From: Candidatus Jettenia sp.
GTDB lineage: Bacteria > Planctomycetota > Brocadiia > Brocadiales > Brocadiaceae
DNA length: 64,000 nucleotides
Assembly (NCBI GenBank): GCA_021650895.1
Contig: CP091278.1
Coordinates: forward strand, 649,659-713,658
Reading direction: 5' to 3'
Shown piece by piece: positions 36,659-46,250 of the stretch (position 1 is its first letter; every line of letters begins with the position of its first letter). The position numbers were made by a program, and so were the translations under genes. The notes beneath the pieces are model-generated. The model worked only from the letters and a program-made list of their open reading frames with translations, was not told where the DNA came from and did no database searches.

Positions 36659-37363
36659 ATGTCGTATTTCTACCAATCAAAGAGTCTTGCCAATAGTTTT
36701 TTATTTATCCTGCCCCTGTTGATCTTATATGAAGTGGGAATTGCATTGCAAGATTCAAAGATCAAGAATACCGCAGATGTTATTGTAAAGACTCCCCTGG
36801 CGCTATTTGGTAAAAACAGTTCTTTGATATTTAATCTATTAGTTATTATTCTTCTCATTGCATCGATATTTTATATAGAAAAGGAATATCAGCTCAGTAT
36901 TTTGGTATTTATTCCCATGATCATAGAGAGTATGGTTTATGCCCTTTTTATCAGTTACGGAATTGGATTTATCGTTTATAAGATAGTATCGTCCTGCACC
37001 ATCGCTATACCTTTTTCCCTGAGCATATGGATGGGAATTATTCTTTCTATCGGAGCGGGAGTTTACGAAGAAATTGTTTTTCGGCTTATTTTAATTACCT
37101 CATTATACTTTTTATTTGCGGTTCTCTTAAAAATAAATAAACCTATTAGCGCTGCACTAAGCATCCTAATCGGGGCATTCCTGTTTACTATTATGCATTA
37201 TGTGGGAACTCTCGGTGATACCTTTACCTATACCAATTTTACCTTCCGAATGTTATCCGGAATAGTATTATCGGCCATCTTTTTGTCTCGCGGGCTAGGT
37301 ATCGCTGTTTATACCCATGCAATTTACGATGTATTCACGGTCTTAAAACCTTTTTATGCTTAG
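36659..37363 (+). CDS. CPBP-family intramembrane metalloprotease
   Basis: 234 residues, mostly hydrophobic, with six or more membrane helices. The CAAX-protease/bacteriocin-processing signature is visible: EEIVFRL near 137 (EExxxR), TIMHYVG near 177 (the second motif, His), and HAIYDVF near 222 (third motif, HxxxD/N). The start is taken at the ATG preceded by GAAGAG, not at the TTG 15 bases upstream. Substrates are unknown; family members process prenylated or secreted peptides. It ends inside the first codons of the upstream-extended ubiX frame and is probably cotranscribed with ubiX. Confidence 0.87.
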   Translation: MSYFYQSKSLANSFLFILPLLILYEVGIALQDSKIKNTADVIVKTPLALFGKNSSLIFNLLVIILLIASIFYIEKEYQLSILVFIPMIIESMVYALFISYGIGFIVYKIVSSCTIAIPFSLSIWMGIILSIGAGVYEEIVFRLILITSLYFLFAVLLKINKPISAALSILIGAFLFTIMHYVGTLGDTFTYTNFTFRMLSGIVLSAIFLSRGLGIAVYTHAIYDVFTVLKPFYA

Positions 37364-37373
37364 AGGGAACTTT

Positions 37374-37982
37374 GTGGAAAATATTATCGTTGGCATTACC
37401 GGTGCCAGTGGGGCTATTTATGCCCAGCGTCTCTTGCATATCCTCAGTAAGAAGGAATACAACATTCATCTATCGATATCAGATGCTGCGGCCATCGTTA
37501 TCAAACATGAATTGGGAATTGATCTTAATGATAATCAACCGAATCTTATAAGGCTTCTTGGTTATGCCCCGGATAATGTTATCTATTATCGTAACTCAGA
37601 TATCAGCGCAACTATCGCCAGTAGCCGGTATTCTATCAAAGCAATGGTGATAGTTCCCTGCAGCATGAATACCCTCTGCTCTATTGCCTGCGGTATTTCG
37701 AATAATCTCATTCAACGCGCTGCAAGTATAACTATAAAAGAAGGCCGAAAACTCGTGCTCGTACCACGCGAAACACCATTTTCTTCCATTCATTTGGAAG
37801 CTATGTTAAAATTATCTTCGGCAGGGGCATGTATCCTGCCTGCTACGCCCGGGTTCTACTATAATCCGAAGACCATAGCAGATCAGATAGATTTTGTTGT
37901 AGCCAAGATATTGGATGTATTGGGTATAGCGCATAGCCTCATTCCCCAATGGCATGGTGAAGAACTTATGTATCGTGAATGA
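37374..37982 (+). CDS. ubiX: Flavin prenyltransferase UbiX
   Basis: 202 residues. The FMN-binding N-terminus IIVGITGASGAIYAQRL, the MVIVPCSMNTLCSIACGISNN stretch near 89 and LVPRETPFSSIHLEAMLKLS near 130 are standard UbiX. It makes prenylated FMN for UbiD-type decarboxylases. The GTG at 37374 is chosen because AGAGGG lies six bases before it. No ubiD lies in the window. In this lineage it could serve ubiquinone/menaquinone synthesis or another UbiD-type decarboxylation. Confidence 0.93.
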   Translation: MENIIVGITGASGAIYAQRLLHILSKKEYNIHLSISDAAAIVIKHELGIDLNDNQPNLIRLLGYAPDNVIYYRNSDISATIASSRYSIKAMVIVPCSMNTLCSIACGISNNLIQRAASITIKEGRKLVLVPRETPFSSIHLEAMLKLSSAGACILPATPGFYYNPKTIADQIDFVVAKILDVLGIAHSLIPQWHGEELMYRE

Positions 37983-38574
37983 CGATATGAGGATGTACTC
38001 ATTGAGGGTTTAAAACCTACTCCTACTCATGAGAAAATGGAGATGGAGGGCGAGGATTTGGCCTCATATGCATTAAGCTAAGAATAGTGTTCCATGAAAA
38101 AGGAGGTATTCCTTTGGAAAAAGAGCAAGGTTTGTCCATGTTCCCCTCTAATCCCCCCTAACCCCCCTTTAAAAAAGGGGGGAAAGAAGGACAAGTTTAA
38201 AAAAGGGAGGAAAGTAAAGATAAATTTAGAAAAGGGGGAACGAGGGATTTCCCCCTTTTCTAACTTATCCTTACCCACAAGTTAGGTAGGGAGCGAAGGT
38301 AGAAGCAAGGTAAACCACGAAGTACACGAAGAAAGAAGAACGTAGAGAAGCAAGATTTTGCGCCTTTACAATTGAGGTAGGGGTGTGTTGTTTCGCCTCA
38401 GGAAGGGATCGATCATAAAAAGAATTTATTGAGATTTGGAACTCTCTTATTCTTCGTGTACTTCGTGCTCTCTGTGGTATTTAAAGATGTGGGTAAGGAC
38501 AAGCTTTTCTAAAGGGGGATTATGTTATTCTTCACCATTTACATAATTTTAGCTTGATGCATATGGGGGATGCT
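37983..38574. other. Repeat-rich intergenic region before the MazG gene
   Basis: 38060-38240 carries the AGCTAAGAATAGTGTTCCATG and CCCCCCTTTAAAAAAGGGG repeats also found near 25150-25260 and 35085-35190. 38262-38505 is an inverted copy of the MITE-like element. No gene supported. Confidence 0.65.
38262..38505. mobile_element. Inverted copy of the TTACCCACA MITE-like element
   Basis: Ends AACTTATCCTTACCCACA and TGTGGGTAAGGACAAGCTT. The interior runs in the opposite direction to the 35363-35607 copy. Confidence 0.8.
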
Positions 38575-38862
38575 ATGGAAATTGATAAATTCCAAAAACT
38601 TATAGAAGAGATGTATCTAAAAAAAGACGCAAAACGCGGTCTATCCAAAACCTTTATGTGGTTTACCGAAGAGGTCGGGGAACTTTCCCGTGCGTTGAGA
38701 GAAAACAATAAAGAAGCATTGAAAAAAGAATTTGCTGATGTGCTTGCATGGTTGTTTACCCTGGCAAGTTTATCAGGAATCAAGATGGAAGAAACTATCG
38801 ATAAATATACTGCGGGATGTCCCGTATGTAGCAGAATTCCTTGTGCATGTAAGGAAGAATAG
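38575..38862 (+). CDS. MazG-like nucleotide pyrophosphohydrolase
   Basis: 95 residues, a single MazG/dUTPase-like all-alpha domain. EEVGELSRAL near 34 and KKEFADVLAWLFTLAS near 55 give the ExxE...ExxD metal-binding pattern. The C-terminal CPVCSRIPCACKEE is a Cys cluster seen in a subgroup and may bind zinc. It cleaves nucleoside triphosphates or their analogues to monophosphate and PPi. ATG 38575 follows GGGGGA. sppA starts 8 bases after its stop. Confidence 0.88.
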   Translation: MEIDKFQKLIEEMYLKKDAKRGLSKTFMWFTEEVGELSRALRENNKEALKKEFADVLAWLFTLASLSGIKMEETIDKYTAGCPVCSRIPCACKEE

Positions 38863-38870
38863 GAAGGTAT

Positions 38871-39953
38871 ATGGCAGATACGAATGCGCATGTTAATCCA
38901 CCTGGGGCGGAATGGCAGCCTGTTTATATCAAGAAGAGTCGGGGTGCTGGTTTTTGGATTGCGATTGGGATAGCCTCGTTCTTTTTCTTATGCACCCTTT
39001 TTTTATTCATACTCTTTATCGGTTCTCTCTTGTTAGGAAGGGCATTCCTGGGCGCAACGCCAGAAGGTAAAAGACAAATATTCGAGACCATTGTAGAAGG
39101 AAAAGGGGAAGATAAAATTGCCATAGTTCCCATCAAAGGTATATTAACGAATGAGTCAGGAGATGGCATTTTTGTAGAAAAATACAGCATAGTCGAGGCG
39201 GTAAAGCAGGATCTCGAACAAGCTACGCAGGATTCGCATGTTAAGGCCGTACTTTTAGAAGTTGACAGTCCTGGTGGCGGTATTACGGCCAGCGATGTTA
39301 TTTACAACAGAATTATGAAATTTAAGACCGATACCCAAAAAAAGGTTGTTGTATACATGGGGGATATTGCTGCATCTGGCGGATACTACATTTCCTCTGC
39401 GGCTGATGCTATTGTGGCACATCCAACAACAATTACCGGTAGTATCGGGGTTATTATGCCATTAATAAACGTGGCAGAACTCATTAACCGATATGGCATA
39501 AAAGATAATTCTATTGCCTCCGGTGCTATGAAAGAAATTGGCTCTCCATTCAAACAGATGACTCCAGAAGAAGCAACTATTCTAAAAGATATTATCCATG
39601 AACTCTACATGCAATTTGTAACCGTGGTTTCCACGGGCAGGAATCTGGATGTTGAAACGGTAAAGAAACTTGCAGATGGAAGAATATATACCGGTAAACA
39701 GGCCGTTGAAAAGGGATTGGCCGATCAACTTGGCTACCTGGAAGATGCCATTCATGTAGCCAAGAAATTATCAGGACTTTCTGAGGCAACTATTGTAAGA
39801 TACGAAAAACCATCCGGGCTTGCAGGTATGTTTGGATTACTATCCAAAAGACTTCTTCAAAATACTACCATCAATTTGGATATCCTGCAATTTCATGAGC
39901 AGGATAGTATAAAGCCCATGTATTTATGGACCGGTCATACTATAAATAAATAG
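38871..39953 (+). CDS. sppA: Signal peptide peptidase SppA (S49 family)
   Basis: 360 residues. A single N-terminal membrane helix (~28-55) anchors a periplasm-facing protease. LLEVDSPGGGITASD near 124 and YMGDIAASGGYYISSAAD near 162 (Ser nucleophile in ASGGYY) match the S49 short form, followed by TGSIGVIM and a KEIGSPFKQMTPEE segment containing the likely general-base Lys. The length fits the single-domain SppA, which acts as a tetramer or octamer. AGGAAGG precedes the ATG. It degrades leftover signal peptides in the membrane. Confidence 0.93.
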   Translation: MADTNAHVNPPGAEWQPVYIKKSRGAGFWIAIGIASFFFLCTLFLFILFIGSLLLGRAFLGATPEGKRQIFETIVEGKGEDKIAIVPIKGILTNESGDGIFVEKYSIVEAVKQDLEQATQDSHVKAVLLEVDSPGGGITASDVIYNRIMKFKTDTQKKVVVYMGDIAASGGYYISSAADAIVAHPTTITGSIGVIMPLINVAELINRYGIKDNSIASGAMKEIGSPFKQMTPEEATILKDIIHELYMQFVTVVSTGRNLDVETVKKLADGRIYTGKQAVEKGLADQLGYLEDAIHVAKKLSGLSEATIVRYEKPSGLAGMFGLLSKRLLQNTTINLDILQFHEQDSIKPMYLWTGHTINK

Positions 39954-40385
39954 ATTTCAGTATTTTGAGCGATTATAAATATGGAATTCCCTATACATTA
40001 CATGAAGCCTTTAACACCTTTTTTATAACATCAATGTAAGAGCGAACCTTATGTTCGCCCAAATGAGAAATAAACACAAACGTTTTGGATCGTAAAAGAC
40101 AAGCACAAGTAGGGGCAGGTTTTAAACCTGCCCCTACAACAAAACATTGAAATTCCTAAATATCAAGTTATTGTTTAGTCAAAGGTGGCACGGACAAACT
40201 TTGTTTGTCCGTGCTTGTTTCCCTACGCACGTGGGTAGGGAATATAATACACTGACAAACAGAGTTTGTCAGTGCCACCCTGAAAACCGCTTATATAAAA
40301 TGAAAATTTCTATACAATCAAGTTACCTGATATGGTATTTTCTATGGGTAAATTTTCATTACCGAGAAAGATTAAGTAATAATCT
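39954..40385. other. Intergenic region with dispersed palindromes
   Basis: Contains AGCGAACCTTATGTTCGCC (~40031), GTAGGGGCAGGTTTTAAACCTGCC (~40110-40138) and the GACAAAC/GTTTGTC palindrome in two versions (~40190-40280). No gene. Confidence 0.65.
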
Positions 40386-41834
40386 ATGATACGTGTTCGT
40401 TTCGCGCCATCACCTACCGGTCTCTTACACATCGGGAATGCACGCATGGCCGTTTTTAACTGGCTCTTTGCAAGGCGGCATAAGGGTACCTTTATCCTGA
40501 GAATCGAGGATACGGATGTTGCCCGCTCGGAAAAAAAGTACATGGCACAACTCATCGAAGACCTGCATTGGCTAGGGATAACCTGGCAGGAAGGGCCCGA
40601 TGCAGGCGGCCAGTACGGCCCCTATCTGCAGTCAGAGCGTTTATCTATCTATAACGATATTTGTCAAAAATTTTTAGACGAAGGATTGGCATATCGGTGC
40701 TATTGCACCCCGGAAGAATTGGAAGAACGCAGACAAATTGCTAAACTGACAGGGAAACCACCCCGGTACGATAACCGTTGCCGAAGATTAACGGATGCGC
40801 AAAAAAAGGCCTTTGCTTCCTCAGGCCTCAATTTTACTGTTCGTTTTCAAGTGCCAGATGAACTCCTTGTATTTGATGACCTGATTCGGGGAACCTGTCA
40901 ATTCGATATGAGCCTGATAGGAGATTTTGTGATTATGAGATCTGACGGAACACCCTCTTTCCACTTTGCTGTTGCCGTGGATGATACCTTGATGCGTGTT
41001 ACCCATGTTATCCGTGGAGAAGACCATTTATCAAATACACCTTGTCATATAATACTTTTCCATGCTTTAAAGCAGAAACCTCCCCAATTTGCCCATCTTT
41101 CACTCACTATGGGCACAGACCGTACCTTGCTGAGTAAACGACATGGGGCATTTTCTCTGACTGAATACCGTAAATTAGGCTATTTACCAGAAGCTATTCT
41201 CAACTACATGATGCTCCTCGGATGGGCGCCAAAAGATAAAAGAGAAAAATTTACCATCGATGAGATCGTTGATACGTTTGATATAAACGCCATGAGCAAA
41301 GCGCCCTCGGTATTCGATCAGCAAAAATTAGATTGGTTGAGTGGACAATACATCCGGGAAGCAAACCTGGAAAGGCTTACAAACCTGACAATACCTTATC
41401 TGCAAGCAGCCGGCTTCGTTCCTCTGGACGAGTCTCGAATTGACAGACCTCGGTTAAGAGCAGTTATCGATGCCACACGGGGCAGTATATCCCATCTGTC
41501 TCAAATCGTACAAGAAGCAGATATCTTCTTTAAAGATACTATAGTCAGCGAAAAGCATATTGAATTTTTATCATTAGAGACATCACGGATTGTACTCTCG
41601 TTATTTCTCACGGAACTTCAAAAATTACCTACCATCTCCCATGAAATTTTTCAGGATATTTTAACAACGATAAAAAAAGAAACAAAAATAAATGGAAAAG
41701 GACTTTATTTGCCTATCCGTATTGCTTTAACAGGACGGGAGCATGGTCCTGAACTGTATTCTATTGTCAATATTTTAGGCATTGATGTCTGCAAGAGGAG
41801 GATTGAGAGATTTCTCCTGGCACAAAACAAATAA
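40386..41834 (+). CDS. gltX: Glutamyl-tRNA synthetase
   Basis: 482 residues, the usual bacterial length. FAPSPTGLLHIGNARMA holds the HIGH-type signature (HIGN), RIEDTD near 38, a YCTPEELEERR segment, and LLSKRHGAFSL near 250 the KMSKS equivalent. The C-terminal anticodon-binding domain ends GPELYSIVNILG. It charges tRNA-Glu (discriminating versus non-discriminating cannot be decided by eye). Upstream of cysS with a 62-base gap; probably cotranscribed. Confidence 0.96.
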   Translation: MIRVRFAPSPTGLLHIGNARMAVFNWLFARRHKGTFILRIEDTDVARSEKKYMAQLIEDLHWLGITWQEGPDAGGQYGPYLQSERLSIYNDICQKFLDEGLAYRCYCTPEELEERRQIAKLTGKPPRYDNRCRRLTDAQKKAFASSGLNFTVRFQVPDELLVFDDLIRGTCQFDMSLIGDFVIMRSDGTPSFHFAVAVDDTLMRVTHVIRGEDHLSNTPCHIILFHALKQKPPQFAHLSLTMGTDRTLLSKRHGAFSLTEYRKLGYLPEAILNYMMLLGWAPKDKREKFTIDEIVDTFDINAMSKAPSVFDQQKLDWLSGQYIREANLERLTNLTIPYLQAAGFVPLDESRIDRPRLRAVIDATRGSISHLSQIVQEADIFFKDTIVSEKHIEFLSLETSRIVLSLFLTELQKLPTISHEIFQDILTTIKKETKINGKGLYLPIRIALTGREHGPELYSIVNILGIDVCKRRIERFLLAQNK

Positions 41835-41896
41835 TAATTGGTATATATTCATAACGAAAAACAATACAAACTATTCAGCATATTAAGAAAGAAAGT

Positions 41897-43357
41897 ATGG
41901 CGCTAAAATTTTATAATTCCCTAACGAAAAAAAAGGAAATTTTTATACCGTTACATGAGGGTCGTGTTACTCTGTATGTATGCGGCCCTACCGTTTATGA
42001 TCATCCCCATATCGGACATGCCAAGAGTTATGTTAGTTTTGATGTAATTGTCCGCTATCTTCGTTATTTATGCTATAAGGTACGTTATGTGCAAAATATT
42101 ACAGACGTAGGACATCTTACCGATAATGCAGACACGGGTGAAGATAAAATCATCAAACGTGCACAAAGAGAGCGTGTGGAACCTGCAGAACTTGTTGAAA
42201 TATATACACGAAGTTACTTCGAGGATATGGATGCATTGAACAATGTAAGGCCTGATATTTCACCACGAGCAACAGCACACATTCCTGAACAAATTGAGCT
42301 TTTAGAGAAATTAATTGAAAAAGGGTATGCTTACGTATCGCACGGTTCTGTTTATTTTGAAGTCCAAAAATTTAAAGAATATGGAAAACTCTCGGGAAGA
42401 AAACAAGAAGAACTTGATGCAGGAGCCAGGATAGAGATAAACCCTGAGAAACGATACCCATCCGATTTTGCCCTGTGGAAGAAGGCAGAGCCAGGCCATA
42501 TCATGAGGTGGAAAAGCCCATGGGGAGAAGGCTTTCCCGGATGGCACCTTGAGTGTTCTGCCATGTCAATGAAATATTTGGGACCGACTTTAGACATTCA
42601 TGGAGGAGGATTAGAAAATACCTTTCCCCATCACGAATGCGAAATTGCACAAAGTGAGGCAGCAAACGATCAGCCATTTGTCAAATATTGGATACACAAT
42701 AATATGGTTACCGTAAACGGGCAAAAGATGGGGAAATCCCTTGGTAATTTTATCACCCTCAAGGATGCCTTTAAGAAGTACCGCCCGTTAACGGTAAGGT
42801 TCTTTATTCTTACAACTCATTATCGCAGCCCGTTAGACTTCAGCAATGAGGCGCTTGATGCCGCAGATAAGGGCCTTGAACGCCTCTATAATACCATTCA
42901 ACATTTACGGGAGCGGTTAGCGTATGCACAGGATGGTTCAACCCCTCCTCACCTTTATGAAAGATTAGAACACTATAAAAAAGCGTTTATGGAAGCAATG
43001 GACGAGGATATCAATACTTCCGATGCCATTGCCGTACTCTTTGATGTATCGAAAGAAGTTAATACGCTCCTCAATTCCGGTGAAGAGATCAGCAAAAAAT
43101 GTTTAGAAGACATTCATACACTTTACCAGCAACTTGGTGGTGATATTCTTGGTATCATACCGAATGTCCTCGAGTCTGAACAGAAAGGTGAAACGGATAC
43201 CCTGAAAAATATCATGGGCGTGCTTATAGATACCCGATGTGAGCTGCGTAAGGCAAAACAATGGCAATTGTCAGATTTTATTCGTAATAAACTCCTGGAA
43301 ATAGGTATTACTCTGGAGGACAAACAAGACGGTACGGTATGGAGAAAGATAAAATAA
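41897..43357 (+). CDS. cysS: Cysteinyl-tRNA synthetase
   Basis: 486 residues. CGPTVYDHPHIGHAKSYV near 30 contains the first zinc Cys and the HIGH motif. LECSAMS near 218 and HHECEIAQSEA near 246 give the other zinc ligands, and KMGKSLGN near 275 is the KMSKS motif. The C-terminal helical anticodon region is complete. AAGAAAG precedes the ATG. Confidence 0.97.
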   Translation: MALKFYNSLTKKKEIFIPLHEGRVTLYVCGPTVYDHPHIGHAKSYVSFDVIVRYLRYLCYKVRYVQNITDVGHLTDNADTGEDKIIKRAQRERVEPAELVEIYTRSYFEDMDALNNVRPDISPRATAHIPEQIELLEKLIEKGYAYVSHGSVYFEVQKFKEYGKLSGRKQEELDAGARIEINPEKRYPSDFALWKKAEPGHIMRWKSPWGEGFPGWHLECSAMSMKYLGPTLDIHGGGLENTFPHHECEIAQSEAANDQPFVKYWIHNNMVTVNGQKMGKSLGNFITLKDAFKKYRPLTVRFFILTTHYRSPLDFSNEALDAADKGLERLYNTIQHLRERLAYAQDGSTPPHLYERLEHYKKAFMEAMDEDINTSDAIAVLFDVSKEVNTLLNSGEEISKKCLEDIHTLYQQLGGDILGIIPNVLESEQKGETDTLKNIMGVLIDTRCELRKAKQWQLSDFIRNKLLEIGITLEDKQDGTVWRKIK

Positions 43358-43834
43358 GGAAGAAATAATCGCTCTCGAACAGATCAAAAACCATCCAGAT
43401 GTCAAAGTATACATATAGGGGTAATCTTGGGCGGGTTCAGGTTGCAAACCTGAACCCGCTGGAGAATTTTACCTCCTCTTAGAAAAACCTCTTGAATGTC
43501 AGCTATGGGGTTGTTTTTCAAAAAACTCCCGTGTTACAAGTTATGGTATATCATGGTTTACTATTTAGGAATTTCGTTTCCGTAGGGCAAACCTTTAGGT
43601 TTGCACCTTTGCAAGGCTAAAGCCTTGCCCTACATCGACCTCGTTTTTTCATAAGGAGAGACGTAATATTTTACATCTCTCCTGCCAAAGGTAGCCTCAT
43701 ATATTCATGTAAATACAGAGTAAGAGAACATAGGTCAGGAGCGTTTTTTTAAGGTATCTATAGCGGCTATTGCAGGATATATTCATGATATTGGGAAGCG
43801 GAATTTAGTGATGATCGAAAAGCTATCAGAGACA
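43358..43834. other. Intergenic region with hairpins and an HD-domain remnant
   Basis: 43431-43459 is a GC-rich perfect hairpin that may end the cysS transcript although no T run follows. 43545-43735 repeats 47230-47395 and includes two TTTA/TAAA-centre palindromes. From 43729 a short frame resembles an HD hydrolase fragment. Confidence 0.6.
43431..43459. repeat. Perfect hairpin GCGGGTTCAGGTT-GCA-AACCTGAACCCGC
   Basis: Thirteen-base arms around GCA, located 74 bases after cysS. It has the same layout as the dispersed palindromes but a different arm sequence. Confidence 0.8.
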
Positions 43835-43867
43835 CTACTGTTTTGTAAGCTTATATATAGCTTCTGA
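43729..43867 (+). pseudogene. Fragment of an HD-domain protein (Cas10/Cas3 or HD-GYP-like)
   Basis: A short plus-strand frame after an in-frame TAA near 43720 reads ...QERFFKVSIAAIAGYIHDIG followed by KRNLVMIEK, then ends shortly after entering the rsmA 3' end. IHDIGK is the HD motif of metal-dependent phosphohydrolases. No start, no ribosome-binding site and no further domain, so it is at most a remnant. The CRISPR genes are within 5 kb, so a lost cas10 or cas3 HD domain is one option; a decayed HD-GYP gene is another. Confidence 0.35.
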
Positions 43868-44755
43868 AAGAGTTATTAATTGGTCCAGGTTTAAAACTTC
43901 ACCTCTTACCCGCTCATCGAACTGCATATTTTGGATAAGTTCTTTTATTTGTTCCCTCGATATTCTTGGCAATTTCAATTGTTCGAGACTATTGAGTAAT
44001 GTCTTACGCCGCGAGGTAAATATAGCATACATGATATTTTTAAAAAATGAATAATCTGTTATTTTTCCCGCATATTTTTCTTTGTGAACAACTACCTTAA
44101 CGATAACTGAATAGACTTCTGGTTTTGGCCAAAACACCTGTGGAGGCAAGGTCTTCACAACTTTTACTTCTGAAAATAATTGAATAATAAGAGATAATAT
44201 ACCGTATTCCCGCGTACCAGGAGCTGCCGCCATGCGTTCAGTAATTTCTTTCTGAAGCATGAGCACCATCAAATCTATGGATAGATCACTCTCTAAAAGA
44301 TTAATAATTACCGGTGTGCTAATGTTATAGGGTAGATTGGAAACTACTTTTATTTTGGCCTGGTTCTGTTCCCGAAGCCAATTCTGTATCAAAGATAAAA
44401 CGTCCCGGTTTAATTCATGTTTCGTCTTTAAAATATCGGTATTAATAAGAGTAATATTTTTATATAATTTCAGTATATCAGATGATACTTCAAATAACTT
44501 TTTGTCGATCTCAATCGTAAATACATGCCGGGCTTTTTCAGCCAGGAGTCTGGTTAATCCGCCAGTTCCTGTGCCAATTTCCAACACCACATCATTTTCA
44601 TTCAGACCGGCAATTTCTGGAATCGATAATAAGATATTCTGATCAATAAGAAAGTTTTGTCCAAAACGCTTATTCAGCATAATCCCTCTACTCCTAAAGA
44701 TTTGCTTTAGCATAGATGGGGTATGGGGAAGAAAATGTATTTCTTTTGATGACAT
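43835..44755 (-). CDS. rsmA: 16S rRNA dimethyladenosine transferase RsmA (KsgA)
   Basis: 306 residues. KRFGQNFLIDQNIL near 29, VLEIGTGTGGLTRLLAEKA near 56 (SAM motif I), VSNLPYNISTPVI near 133 (NLPY catalytic motif) and a C-terminal helical domain are diagnostic. It dimethylates two adjacent adenines near the 3' end of 16S rRNA. No strong ribosome-binding site is seen; ATGs at 44713 or 44680 are also possible, but the RSRG segment before the core matches the usual N-terminal arm. Downstream of pdxA and a cupin gene, echoing the common pdxA-rsmA pairing. Confidence 0.95.
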   Translation of the reverse strand: MSSKEIHFLPHTPSMLKQIFRSRGIMLNKRFGQNFLIDQNILLSIPEIAGLNENDVVLEIGTGTGGLTRLLAEKARHVFTIEIDKKLFEVSSDILKLYKNITLINTDILKTKHELNRDVLSLIQNWLREQNQAKIKVVSNLPYNISTPVIINLLESDLSIDLMVLMLQKEITERMAAAPGTREYGILSLIIQLFSEVKVVKTLPPQVFWPKPEVYSVIVKVVVHKEKYAGKITDYSFFKNIMYAIFTSRRKTLLNSLEQLKLPRISREQIKELIQNMQFDERVRGEVLNLDQLITLSEAIYKLTKQ

Positions 44756-44846
44756 GTATGTTTGATCGTAAAGGAAAATAGTAAGTATTACCGTGACCGG
44801 TGTAACTTCCGTATCAGGTATAGAATAAGCTCTAGGGAAGCAGGAA

Positions 44847-45206
44847 TTATACTATCTCTTCATCTTCTGGCCGCCATGCCGGGTCTACTATACAGAGGAA
44901 TTTTAAATCACCGGAACCCGTGTTTTTAATATATTGTACTGAGTGTGGCGGAATGTAGATTGCCTGATTCGGATAAACCTTCTCAAATTCATTATCGATA
45001 TACATAATCCCTTCTCCTTCCAGAATATAATATACCTCTGAATGAATGAGTTTATGACGCCGCGAGGTCTCACCGGGTTTAACAATAGCATACGCCAGAC
45101 TATAGCGTAGTTTCAAGTTCTCTTTCAGTGGATGCAGGAGTTCACGGAGAATTGTATTATCTCTGGCGGTAAATTGCTCACATTTTTGTAAATCTTTTAT
45201 AAACAT
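44847..45206 (-). CDS. Single-domain cupin protein
   Basis: 119 residues, one double-stranded beta-helix. Metal-type cupin motif 1 is HKLIHSEVYYILEGEGIMYID near 50-70 (H-x-x-x-H, E and G), motif 2 PNQAIYIPPHSVQYIKN near 80-95. It resembles small cupins related to the mannose-6-phosphate isomerase/GMP cupin domain. Function unknown. It starts four bases after pdxA, so it is translationally linked to it. Confidence 0.85.
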   Translation of the reverse strand: MFIKDLQKCEQFTARDNTILRELLHPLKENLKLRYSLAYAIVKPGETSRRHKLIHSEVYYILEGEGIMYIDNEFEKVYPNQAIYIPPHSVQYIKNTGSGDLKFLCIVDPAWRPEDEEIV

Positions 45207-45210
45207 TTGA

Positions 45211-46230
45211 TTATCTCCTCTCCGTGCAATGTGACATCTGTGCAGCCATTTTTATGGCCTCTATCATAGAATGTGGATTTGCAACACCCTTACCAGCAAT
45301 ATCATATGCAGTACCATGATCAGGTGATGTACGTACAAATGGAATGCCTAAAGTAATATTTACCCCGGTCTCAAAGGCATGTAATTTCAAGGGAATTGCA
45401 CCCTGGTCATGATACATAGCAACTACCAGATCATAAGCATCGTTCAGTACCTTGTAAAATACGGTATCAGCCGATACAGGACCATCACACCGAATACCCT
45501 TTTTCCTTGCCTTTTCAATGGCAGGGATAATAACCTTTCTTTCCTCATCTCCGAATATACCTTCCTCCCCTGCATGAGGGTTTAAACCACAAACGGCAAT
45601 CCGTGGCTTGTTAAGGTTAAAATATTTTTTAAGATTATCATTACTTATGGTTATCGTCTCAAGAATATTTTCCATGGTAAGTAAATGTGGCACATCCTTT
45701 AAGGCAACATGTGTGGTCACAAAGGCCACTCTCAGTTTTCCACCCACCATAAGCATAACAACACGTTCAACACCTGAAAAAATACGGAGCATCTCGGTAT
45801 GTCCGGGATAACCATATCCACCTAAATGGATAGCCTCCTTACAAATGGGAGCCGTAACAAGGGCATCGATGTATCTGGTCATTGCAAGATTAATGCCTCT
45901 GAGCACCCATTGAGCAGATAAGTAGCCTCCTTCCATAGTAGGTTTCCTCTGCTTCATAAGACTCGATTTCACATTACCTATGGACAAGAGAAAAAGAGAT
46001 TGCTTTGAATCCTCAATTTCTGATATATGGGATATTGTCTGATATCTTACTGGTATTTTTAATGTTTTAGCTGTCCGCTCTAATACCTCATCACTGCCAA
46101 TAATGACATAATTTGCACTCTTTCTTATTGTTGTGGATTTCAGTGATTTTAAGATAATCTCAGGCCCGATCCCGCATGGGTCACCCATAGTGATCCCGAT
46201 CAGTAATTTTGATCTTTTATCTTTTGCCAT
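45211..46230 (-). CDS. pdxA: 4-hydroxythreonine-4-phosphate dehydrogenase PdxA
   Basis: 339 residues, standard length. GDPCGIGPEIILKSL near 16, GHTEMLRIF near 140 (metal His), CGLNPHAGEEGIFG near 212, MYHDQGAIPLKLH near 268 and RTSPDHGTAYDIAGKG near 293 are PdxA signatures. It takes part in pyridoxal phosphate synthesis (DXP-dependent route). Some relatives (PdxA2) act on sugar acids; the surroundings do not suggest that. 20 bases after ribE. Confidence 0.95.
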   Translation of the reverse strand: MAKDKRSKLLIGITMGDPCGIGPEIILKSLKSTTIRKSANYVIIGSDEVLERTAKTLKIPVRYQTISHISEIEDSKQSLFLLSIGNVKSSLMKQRKPTMEGGYLSAQWVLRGINLAMTRYIDALVTAPICKEAIHLGGYGYPGHTEMLRIFSGVERVVMLMVGGKLRVAFVTTHVALKDVPHLLTMENILETITISNDNLKKYFNLNKPRIAVCGLNPHAGEEGIFGDEERKVIIPAIEKARKKGIRCDGPVSADTVFYKVLNDAYDLVVAMYHDQGAIPLKLHAFETGVNITLGIPFVRTSPDHGTAYDIAGKGVANPHSMIEAIKMAAQMSHCTERR

Positions 46231-46250
46231 ATAGTTTTGTATTCAACTAT

